Shown here: one piece after another, positions 5,022 through 14,000 of the stretch | Layout of the letters: every line of letters starts with the position of its first letter | Numbering within the stretch: the first letter of the stretch is position 1 | Assembly: GCA_002328035.1 (NCBI GenBank) | Contig: DCVL01000013.1 | Location: 1-16,061, forward strand | DNA: 16,061 nucleotides | Direction of reading: 5' to 3' | DNA from: Geobacter sp. UBA2189 | Lineage (GTDB): Bacteria > Desulfobacterota > Desulfuromonadia > Geobacterales > Pseudopelobacteraceae | The notes under the pieces: generated by a model | Database searches by the model: none | What the model was told of the DNA's origin: nothing | The model's input: the letters and a program-made list of their open reading frames with translations, nothing else | Translations under genes and position numbers: made by a program

Positions 5022-6947
5022 ATGGAAATCCGTGAGATCAACCAACTGCTGACTGAACGTGCCGAGGATGTAGCCGCCATGCTGATCCCAGCCGGGCGCA
5101 GGGTTGGCCGAGAATGGGAAGCCGGAAGCGTGGACGGTGAACAAGGCCGCAGCCTGAAGGTTTGCGTAGAAGGTCGCAAGCGGGGCCGCTGGAGTGATTT
5201 TGCAAGGGGTGGTGAATTAGGAGACCTGCTCGACCTATGGCAGAAAACCCGTGGTTTGTCACTGGCTGATGCACTGAAGCAAGCCAAGCAGTACCTGGGC
5301 ATTCAGGAACCAAAGTTTGAACAGTACGCCTCCGGCAAATCATACCGCAAGCCTCATCCCCCAAAGGCTGCCAAGAAGGCCGAGACCGACAGCTCCGTTT
5401 TCCAATACCTGGCTGGACGCGGATTGACCGCCGAGACCATATCTGCCTTCAGGATCGGCGAGACCGCAGAGGTCGGGCCATTTGAGGGCTGGAAATCTGA
5501 CCGCCCCATGAAAGGGCCGTGGATAGTGCTGCCGTCATTCCGTGCTGGGCAGTTGGTAGCCTGCAAATATCTGCATGTACAGCGCAAGGACGGCAAGAAG
5601 TTCACGCTGGTAGAGCCGGGATGTCAGCCGGTGCTGTTTGGCTGGCAGGCAGTGCCGGACAGCTGCAGGGCAATTGTACTGACCGAGGGCGAGATTGACG
5701 CCATGACCATACACCAGTATGGATTCCCGGCTTTGTCAGTGCCCTTTGGTGGCGGCAAGGCCGGAAAACAGCAGTGGATTGAAAACGAGTTTCCACACTT
5801 GGAACGGTTTGAAGAAATTATCCTTGCTCTGGATCAGGATGAAGAAGGCCAGCGAGCCGTTGAGGAGATTATTAGCCGCCTGGGGCGCCACCGCTGCCGG
5901 ATTGCCACACTACCCTTCAAGGACGCAAACGAATGCCTGCAGCAAGGTGTTACCGCTGCACAGATGGCAGAAATTATCAGCAGCGCAGCCAGTCTTGACC
6001 CCTCAGAACTGAAGGCACCTACCACCTGGAACGATGCTGTTGTCGAAGAATTTTACCCACCTGGAGGGGAGCCGCCCGGATTTGTCTTGCCCTGGAAAAT
6101 GCGCAAACGCCCAGTACGCTTTCAGCGGGGAGAAGTGACAATAGTTACCGGCGTGAATGGGCACGGCAAAACCCTTTCTGTGCTGTTGATCATGATTGCC
6201 GCCATGTCTCAGGGGGAGCGGGTCTGTATCGGCAGTTTTGAAATTCACCCCAGAAAAACACTTTACCGGATGGTGCGCCAAGCCCTGGGCAAAGAGCAGC
6301 CGGAGCGGGATGAAGTGCGGGGCTGTCTGGAATGGTTCGACGGCAAGCTATGGATCTTCGACGTGCTGGGCACAGCCAACACAGCCAGAATTCTTGAGGT
6401 GTTCCGCTACGCATACCGTCGCTACGGCGTGACCGCCTTTGTGATAGACAGCCTCCTGAAATGCGGGATCAGCTCAGAGGATTATGCAGCTCAGAAAAAG
6501 TTTCTGGATCAGCTGAACGACTTCGTGAACGAGACTAACACCCACATTTTACTGATTGCCCATGCCCGTAAAGGCCAGGACGAAAACACCCCTCCCGGCA
6601 AGTTGGACGTGAAGGGATCGGGCGATATAACAGACCTAGCCAGCAACGTCTGGAGTTGCTGGCGTAACAAAATCAAAGAGGCTGACCTGCTGAAACTGGA
6701 GGCGGGGGAGTCGATCAAGTTGACTCGCCACGAACTGGAACGCACACCTGACGCGCTGCTCCAATGCTTCAAGGCCCGTGACGATCGTAATGATGAGGGC
6801 AAGATCGGTCTGTTCTTCCATCGATGGTCACTGCAGTATCACCAATTCCACGACCAGAAACCTGTTGAATATTGCCTGCTGGATCAATCCCCACAACCAA
6901 CCGGGGCAGACGTAATTGACCTGGACGCCGAAGAGGACGCGCTATGA
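5022..6947 (+). CDS. Toprim primase / DnaB-like replicative helicase
   Basis: A 641-aa fusion like T7 gp4. The Toprim primase core is shown by LTEGEIDAM (Glu222) and LALDQDEEGQ (Asp271, Asp273). The helicase has Walker A GVNGHGKT (377-384), Walker B AFVIDS (Asp476), and IAHARKGQ...VKGSGDITDLASNVW as the RecA-like core. It should unwind and prime at the element's fork. The N-terminal 75 residues keep the GRWSDFARGGELGDLLDLW layout of primase zinc domains but contain only one cysteine, so zinc binding looks lost. GGAG 8 nt before ATG 5022 supports the start. It overlaps the next gene by ATGA. Confidence 0.92.
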   Translation: MEIREINQLLTERAEDVAAMLIPAGRRVGREWEAGSVDGEQGRSLKVCVEGRKRGRWSDFARGGELGDLLDLWQKTRGLSLADALKQAKQYLGIQEPKFEQYASGKSYRKPHPPKAAKKAETDSSVFQYLAGRGLTAETISAFRIGETAEVGPFEGWKSDRPMKGPWIVLPSFRAGQLVACKYLHVQRKDGKKFTLVEPGCQPVLFGWQAVPDSCRAIVLTEGEIDAMTIHQYGFPALSVPFGGGKAGKQQWIENEFPHLERFEEIILALDQDEEGQRAVEEIISRLGRHRCRIATLPFKDANECLQQGVTAAQMAEIISSAASLDPSELKAPTTWNDAVVEEFYPPGGEPPGFVLPWKMRKRPVRFQRGEVTIVTGVNGHGKTLSVLLIMIAAMSQGERVCIGSFEIHPRKTLYRMVRQALGKEQPERDEVRGCLEWFDGKLWIFDVLGTANTARILEVFRYAYRRYGVTAFVIDSLLKCGISSEDYAAQKKFLDQLNDFVNETNTHILLIAHARKGQDENTPPGKLDVKGSGDITDLASNVWSCWRNKIKEADLLKLEAGESIKLTRHELERTPDALLQCFKARDDRNDEGKIGLFFHRWSLQYHQFHDQKPVEYCLLDQSPQPTGADVIDLDAEEDAL

Positions 6948-7279
6948 TCAAGATTATCCGTACCTGCAGGGTGAAGATAGACAACGTCATTCAACACTTT
7001 GCCCCAGGGAAAACACTAAGCCTGCCGGTTGAAAAAGAATTACGCATCATTAAGGCCGGATATGCCGAGGCACTGCCTGACGCTACTGCATACCGCAAAC
7101 TCTGCTTGGAGCTGTCTGAAAAAGACCCGCGTGGCGGCTGTTGGGACTGGCTGGTACAGCACCAACCCGATACATGGCGCTGCTTTATGCAGGGATTCCT
7201 TGCCGGTGATATAGCCAAAGCCCGCACTGTTTTTGATCAGGCGGTAACAGCCTGGAAAATATCAACCAAGCAGCAATAA
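6944..7279 (+). CDS. Conserved-looking phage protein of unknown function
   Basis: A 111-aa protein that starts within the stop of the primase-helicase (ATGA), implying coupled translation. The N-terminal part (IIRTCRVKIDNVIQHFAPGKTLSLPVEKELRIIKAGYAEAL) reads as a short beta-rich module in which FAPG is followed by a VEKELRIIKAGYAE helix. The C-terminal part (GGCWDWLVQHQPDTWRCFMQGFLAGDIAKARTVFDQAVTAWK) is helical and rich in Trp. It may be an accessory replication or host-takeover factor by position, but I see no diagnostic motif. Confidence 0.7.
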   Translation: MIKIIRTCRVKIDNVIQHFAPGKTLSLPVEKELRIIKAGYAEALPDATAYRKLCLELSEKDPRGGCWDWLVQHQPDTWRCFMQGFLAGDIAKARTVFDQAVTAWKISTKQQ

Positions 7280-7316
7280 CCACCGGCAGACCCGGAACCA
7301 GAAAGGAAACAAAACC

Positions 7317-7550
7317 ATGCAGACAACAGAGATACCAGACCTGATATCCGACCTAGAGGCGCTTAAAGAAGATCAACGCTTGATCAGCTTGAGTATTGCA
7401 GCATTGCGGGAACCAACCAGCCAGGCAGACATTGGTTTCAGCATCCGTTCAATAGCCAACTTTACTGAAGCAGCTGAAGACCACCTTGCCCGCATAATCG
7501 ACAGACTTCAGGAAACAGTAGCTGCCAGCCAGCAAACGGAAAGGGGATAA
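7317..7550 (+). CDS. Small helical protein, first of a three-gene family
   Basis: A 77-aa, all-helical protein of unknown function. The core LISDLEALKEDQRLISLSIAALRE...IRSIANFTEAAEDHLARIIDRL aligns loosely with the next two genes. It is preceded by the leader GAAAGGAAACAAAACC (7301-7316), a strong ribosome-binding site nearly identical to those of its neighbours. It begins 37 bp after the previous stop. Confidence 0.7.
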   Translation: MQTTEIPDLISDLEALKEDQRLISLSIAALREPTSQADIGFSIRSIANFTEAAEDHLARIIDRLQETVAASQQTERG

Positions 7551-7554
7551 CACC

Positions 7555-7770
7555 ATGCAAAACACCACCGAAATTCTTAATCAACTTGATGCAGTTAGTC
7601 GGAACCTTGAAATACTGCGTATGGCTCTTGTAGGGGCAATACCAGACGGCGGAATGGATGATTATCACGCCCAGAGTTTCTCTGAATTTTGCTGGGAATC
7701 AAAACACCAAGTGGACGAAATTTATCACCTTATTAAGAGTCAGACAAAGCCAGGCCATGCAGCAGCCTGA
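7555..7770 (+). CDS. Small helical protein, second of a three-gene family
   Basis: A 71-aa protein of unknown function with heptad-like hydrophobic spacing (ILNQLDAVSRNLEILRMALVGAIPDGG...HQVDEIYHLIKSQ). The ILRMALVGA segment closely matches ILRLALVSA in the next gene. The leader GGAAAGGGGATAACACC (7538-7554) repeats the pattern of its neighbours. It starts 4 bp after the previous stop. Confidence 0.7.
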   Translation: MQNTTEILNQLDAVSRNLEILRMALVGAIPDGGMDDYHAQSFSEFCWESKHQVDEIYHLIKSQTKPGHAAA

Positions 7771-7791
7771 GAAATGAAAGGAACAACCACC

Positions 7792-8010
7792 ATGCAAAAT
7801 GAAACTGTAAGCGAACGCCTGCAACAACTGGCATATCAGCACTCAATATTGCGGCTGGCACTTGTATCCGCCACAAAAGAAGGGATGCAGGAGTTTGAAA
7901 ACGAAGCCTTGGGAATGTTCGCTATCAACCTTGAAACCGAGATCCTTAGCATCATCAAGCAGCATGACAAAGAAATGGAGCAACAGAAAGGACAACACCA
8001 TGACAACTAA
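7792..8010 (+). CDS. Small helical protein, third of a three-gene family
   Basis: A 72-aa protein of unknown function (MQNETVSERLQQLAYQHSIL and on) with the shared ILRLALVSA core and a charged C-terminal helix ending in QQKGQHHDN. An in-frame ATG at 7774 exists, but it would place the conserved leader GAAAGGAACAACCACC (7776-7791) inside the gene. ATG 7792, followed by CAAAA as in the neighbouring gene, is therefore chosen. Its 3' end overlaps the next ORF by 11 bp. Confidence 0.7.
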   Translation: MQNETVSERLQQLAYQHSILRLALVSATKEGMQEFENEALGMFAINLETEILSIIKQHDKEMEQQKGQHHDN

Positions 8011-8086
8011 CACCTTTGAAATCAATAGGCAGGTTAACCTTGAGTTGCTGGGTAAGACGATCAAAGGTTTACAATCGCCCGTCTGA
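8000..8086 (+). pseudogene. Truncated ORF, probable detached start of the giant gene
   Basis: A 28-codon frame beginning MTTNTFEINRQVNLELLGKT. It has the same excellent leader as the three genes before it (GAAAGGACAACACC, 7986-7999), so translation should start here. It stops after IKGLQSPV, in DNA that is antisense to the last codons of the minus-strand giant gene. The last family-like residues, GKT, coincide in reading phase with AGKT near the N-terminus of the giant frame (minus strand, 15375-15384). Re-inverting the intervening DNA would make this the N-terminus of that protein. It could instead be a genuine 28-aa peptide. Confidence 0.5.
8028..8059 (+). repeat. Left arm of an imperfect inverted repeat
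   Basis: This segment, ending GGGTAAGACG (8050-8059), resembles the complement of 15375-15405, which ends GGGTAAAACG. About 23 of 32 positions can be aligned with small gaps, including GGCAG, AAC, TTGC and nine of the last ten bases. The two arms flank the inverted-looking giant gene. The similarity is modest and could be partly chance. Confidence 0.35.
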
Positions 8087-11000
8087 TAGGATTACCTTCT
8101 GACCCCCACCACGGGTTATCAAGGATCTTGGCCAGATTTGCCTTCAGTTTGGGGGGTATCACTGACCCAGCTAGGTCAAACAGGCTGCGTACCATTGCAC
8201 CGGCCTTGTCGCCAGCCTTCATCTGTTTGAACTGATCAGCCAGTACGGAATCAGGCGTAGCGCCGATTGAAGAGGAGAGGGAAAATTGTCCCTTGACTTC
8301 TTTATCTGAAGTTCCGATAATAAAATCAGAAGCAAGAGGGCTGCCGCCTTGTGTGGACTGGTTGCCCTGCCCTGATGCGGCAGCATCAGCGAAGGCAGGC
8401 GCAGAATAGCGCAACCAGCCACTTCTTGCTTTTTCTGTTATCCGCTCAATCCTGTCTAAATGACTGCTTATTGCAATCTCAAGCCCTTCCTTTGAAACTG
8501 TAATAGTCTGAAAATAAACCGTCTTATCCGGTTTTTTAAATGCCTTAACAAACATCAATGAAGTCTGTCTATCAGCTCCAGGTTTATCGTTTTTAAACTC
8601 AACCACAAACGAAGGAGTTTCTAGCGTGGGCTTGATCAATCCAAACTCTTGACTTCTTCCCTTAGCAGCCAGTTTTGCCTTTTGATTGTTACCTAACTTT
8701 ATATGACCCAACGGCGTTACAACTGTTTGATTTGCTCCAAATTCTTTTATCCATGCTTGCTCACTAAATATTATATTTCGATATGGCGCAGCATCATTAT
8801 CAAGTGCTGTTTTCAACGTAGCGCTGTCAACATCCCATGTTTCGCCAATCGCATACTGACCACCATCCGGCCCTTTGCCGTTGATTAGGTTCCGTTCACC
8901 CTGGTGCATCATCATAGAAACCGTTGCAACCAGCTCTTTATCGGTAAACGGCAAGGTTTTCCAGCCCAGCTTGGTACGCATAAAATGTTTTAGATACATC
9001 AGCAGGCGGGTCATCAGCCCTGCTTTTTCTCCTGTACGGTAAGCAATTTCTGCAATTACCGCTGTTGCTTCCTCCACTGCCTTACGGAAATCAGCCTCTT
9101 TGGTAAGATTATATCTACGCTTGACCGCTTCCATCTCCAGAATCTCCACCGCTGCCTGCTGGAGCTTACTGCGATTATCACCTTTGGCCAGTGCATCCTT
9201 GAACCACTTTACCGCCATGTCGATTAGCTTTTCCGACTGTCCTGCATGGGTCAGCTCATGCCCCAGGGCAACAATACGGGCACGCTCTACGCTGGGCAGG
9301 TTGCCAGCCACAAGGTAAATAGTGCCGTCTTTGTACTGGCCTTCAATGTTAAGACCAAGGGACTGCCGGCCAAAGCCAGGCAGCTCTTCTTCTGTTTGCA
9401 CCACCTTAATTTTTGAGGCAAAAGGCAGACCGCTAAACTCTTTTTGTAGGTCTGCGGCCTGCAGGCCGGTAGTGGTGGGGGAGGTGAGGGAATAGCGGAT
9501 ATCAGGGTTGTTGCCGTCAAATGCGCCGGTGTTGCCAGTTGCGGATTTGATTTGGGTGGGGGAGAAAGCTACGACAACTTTATGCTTTATTGCAGGCTTT
9601 AAGTGGTCACTTTCTACCATCAAAGCGCCATCATACCCGACATAAGAAGCTGCCCCAACAAATACAGACCCATCCTCCCCGTCAAACAAATGCCATCTTT
9701 GCCCGACAGAATAAGAGTTGCCCCACCATCCTGTGCGGTCTACTTCCATGAATTCTCGCTCGTAAAGGCTAACATCTTGAACACGCAGATTCATTGGATT
9801 CGTTGAACTGACAAAAGCAGGCATAACGAAGTTTCCGAACTGCTGTGCGAAACTTTTGTTTTCTGATAAAAATACAGCGTTCCTGTTTACATCTATTTCT
9901 TCACCGTATTCAAAGTTTTGTCCGCCGTGCAACGGGTCAAATTCATTAAAATCATTGTTTGTCCCATGATACACCACCAGAGGCTCACCGTTTGCGTCAA
10001 CAACCTTGGAAACAGAATTATTATTGAACTGCAACAGCAATTGGAGTATATTAGAAATACCTCCTGGATTGACAGTTCGTGATTGCTTGGATGCTTCGGC
10101 ATCGGCGCTCGATTGACTGGTTTTCAGGAGGTTGTTTTTTGTGGTGACACTATGCAAATAGAACCGCTGCCCATTCACATCCCTTTTTACCAATACCGTT
10201 ACAATATCGTCCACGCCTTCTATTTTAACCGGAGCTGAAATATAATAGCTGTCTGTGTTTTCTGTCGTGTTTTGGTTAATGATCCGCCCTTTTTCGATGA
10301 CATCTGGCACAGCAGCAAAAGCCACTGCCTTAAACGGATTCATCTGGTGGGCTATTGATGCCCTGACTGCCTGCTTGTCAATCAATACCTCGCCAAGTAC
10401 GGGGTTGACTGCCACACCGTTGTAAGGTTCTGCCATAAATAGCTCGGTAGCCCACTCCCTTAACTTGGCAAATCCTTCTTGAGGCGCATCACTCACCATC
10501 AACTTTTTTAAAGGTGTCCCATTAAGGAATGTGCCAACCTCTGCTTTTTCCCAATCCCCAAACCACTTCTTGAAGCTTTCCGTCCTCACCTGTATCCACT
10601 GCCGCTTGTTTAGATTGCTGCGCTTGCCGTTTGGCGCAAGCATGGCTCCCCGCTTCTCGCTGCCATCATCATTGAAGTAACGAGTCTCAATCTCTGCATA
10701 CTCTTGGTCATGCTGTGCTGCTTTCGGTGCCTCATCCATCATCCCTGTAGACTTCACAATATCAGAATGATGCTGGGTCTTCATAATAAGGTGTCTACCC
10801 ATTGATCCCTTGCGGCTTCCGTAAATCATAGGGTTATCCAAGATAGTGTCTGCTGCCTTCAGTATGGTAGACAGGGCTGTGTCGGCTTTAGGATGCAGGC
10901 CAAGCAAAGAGCGGACTGCCAATACAAAGCGGCTCCACAAACTGCCTGAAGTATGGGGGATTGTTTCAAGATAATTCTGAAACTCTGGAATGGTTAAACC

Positions 11001-14000
11001 CCAGGTCAGAATCTCATCAGCATCTTCAAGAGCATTGATGCTGCGGTCTGCAATCTGCTGTTCAACATCGTTAAGCGGTTTACTGGCATCCACCTTTTTT
11101 TGAATGGTATCGGCAACTACCATGCCTACTAATTTAATATCTCTGATGGCCTGCTTTATGGCAGGGGTAGGGGTCTGAGTGTTAAGCGCCCCCACGGTTG
11201 CTGCATGGACAAACTCATGCAGCAGAATGTTCATGTTCATACCGGACTTGTCTCCGGTATCCACGCCATTTACTCGTATTTCTATTTTACCGGATTGATA
11301 CAGGTCAGTGCTACCCTTACGGTTGATCAGGCTCTCAGGAACAACATCACCAACATGGGCAATAGTAAAATTTATCGGCATACCAGCGGTGTTGATTGCC
11401 TTCATGGTACGAGCAGCTATTATTTTAAAGGCCAGATTTGGGCTATTATCAATCAGGTATTGCAACACTTCAGTTGCACTTTTACCTGTGATATCCTTTT
11501 GGATTTGCTGTTGTTCTGCAGGTGAAGCGGTGTTTTCTGTTTGCGCGTAGAGGGCAATGCCTTTGTCTGTTTCTTTGGTCTTAATGGTGTCAAAGAGGTT
11601 GTCAAAGGCTTTGTTGATGGCTTTACGCTCTTTGCCTTCAGGGAACGGCATAACACCCAATAGCCGATAATATTTATTTTCTGATCCAAACGACAGGAAA
11701 TCATTGCGCTGGCCAAGGGATGACAGTTTATCTTCAATGTAGGCTGATCCTGCTCGTGCCAACATTTCCCATTTCTCAGTCCAGTAATCGCTGGTGCGGC
11801 CCTGGTCTATCTTGTAGGCTTCCTGCCGGAACGATGTGGGTACTTTCTTAACCTTAGTGTCTTTGTTCCTGGCTTCCTGCAGCATGGCATGGCGGTTGTG
11901 CAGATCCCGCACACGAGCCACAAGGTAGTTCAGTTCTCCATGACCTTCCTTACTGAACCCTGATCTTCCGGTTATTTCTTTCAGTAGTTTGCCAAGTTCT
12001 TCAAAGGTGTCGTTTGTCCAGCGGTTCTGCCCTGCATTACCGCGCTTGACTGGCTTGTTCGGGTCTATGCCGATACTGTGCCGCCACTCGACCGTCTGAC
12101 CCTGCGGGTCTTTCAGCTTTTCTGCAATGGCGTCAAACCGTACCAGCTGGTCTGCTGTGGCTGGTTTTTTCTTGGCCCCATACTGACGCTCACGGGCAAT
12201 ACCACGGCGGATATCTTCCAGTTGATTTGTGACATTCTTGAGTGAGCTTTTAACAAACCGTTCTGCCTTTTCAGTGTCCTCAATATACTCTTCAGTTTTA
12301 TAGCAGATGGTTTCCATCAAGTGTTGGAATGCGTCCTGTACTTCCTGGCGCACGCCTGATCCTTTGGCCTTGAACCCAGCGCTGACCATATCACCCTTAT
12401 CAGCCGGATAGATCAGATCGCCACGCTTGTTGACCACCTTTTCAGAGGTGGCAACACCATCCTGACGGGCAAAGTAGTTATCCATGGCGTGCAGCCATTC
12501 GTGAAACAGGTGCCCGGCACCGGCCATCTTGGTCAGGTTAATCACCGCATACTGAGGCTCATAATGGGCAGCTGCCCCTGTAAGACCTTGCCCCCTGGCA
12601 CCAAAGGCAATGGCCAGTTCACCGTTCAGGCTGACTGCCTTGGGGGGGATGTTCAGCAGCTCTGTCATATCAAGCAGGCTATCAAAGGCATGGTTCAGGA
12701 TTTCTTGACGTTCTGCCTCGTTGTTCCAATTGCCAAACTCTGCCGATCTGAACCCGAAGGTATCCATAAACATCTGACCGGTGGCATTACGCTCTCGACG
12801 CTGTGGGCCTTCACGCCGCACAGTTTCTGGCCGTGCTATGATCTCTTCACCAAAGTAGGTGTTCTGTTCGATTAGCTCTTCTGTATGGTCAATTACATAG
12901 CGGTTGGCTGCTTCTTCTGATTCAAAGCCGTCCTTCAGCGTCACCCGCTTGCGGTCTGTTACGTTGCGTACAATCTTGTAGGTCTTGTCACTATCCAGGG
13001 TAACGCGATGTTTGACGGCAAACGCTGCCAGAGGCAGAAACTGTTCTGCCTCTTCCTGTGTGGCAAATTGTTTCCGCAACAGCGGTCTGCCGGTGGTGGT
13101 ATCGCTGATAGTCCACATACCAACATTGGGGCTATTGGAGGTGATAATCTGGACAACAACATAACGCCTGCGCCAGGCAGGGAGATTTGATTTTGACTTT
13201 TTAGGTTTGCTCGGTTCGGTTGAACCTTCAAGGTCTTTACGTGCGCCGCCGATCTTGTCACCAAGCAACATGGGGACAGAATCGCTCGACGAGCCACTCG
13301 TCGCGGGGGTGGGTGTTTCTTGTAGTACAGCTGGCTCTTGCTCGCTGAGTCCGTACCGCTTCATCAACCGTTGCTGCTTGTTTTCCGGATCCATTACAAT
13401 ACCGGCATCAATAAAATACAGAGCACCGTTCAAGCCCTTCAATACGTTGCCCTTGTGAAGGTCATTCACAACCACGCCGTCTTTTACATACAGGTCGAAC
13501 TTTGGGCCAGTTAAACCAAGTTTTGCCAGCTTTTCATTGGCACGACGTTCAAAACCAGCAGATTTCATATACTGTTCAATATCATCAAATGTTGCTGGAT
13601 TTGCTTTGTTTTCTGTGATAAAGGGTTGCTCAATAACGGCTTGCAACTCTCCTTTATGGAGCATGAAGCCTTTGAGCTTGTAGGCAGTAGGTTCACCAAA
13701 CAGGTGGTTGTGGAGAGCTAACCGGTAAAAATATGACAGCCAGCTTTTTTCAATGGAGGTGGATATGCTGCGCTTTATAACCCTTCCATCTGAAGTTGCA
13801 TATACATCATGCTCAACACCGTGTGTTTTCCCATCTTCTTTCCATTGCCGATCAAACTCTGCTGCATCAATAAATAGATCATGCTGCTTTGCCCAATCAG
13901 TAAGCGCCTTTATTTCTCGTTGCTGGATGGTGTCTGCGTCATTGAGACGTCCTGAGAGTCCTGACGTTCTCTGATCCGTTTGAACTGTTCCCTGGCTTCT

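Noticed and set aside
8028..8075. Gin/Hin-type crossover site at the left junction (GGTTTACA resembles part of gix)
   Set aside because: The rest of the dyad is absent and the right junction has no counterpart, so the resemblance is taken as chance.
11205..13458. Plus-strand open frames opposite the giant gene (for example 11205-11525 and 12489-12875)
   Set aside because: They are antisense to conserved polyvalent domains, have no ribosome-binding sites or recognisable motifs, and are explained as frame shadows.
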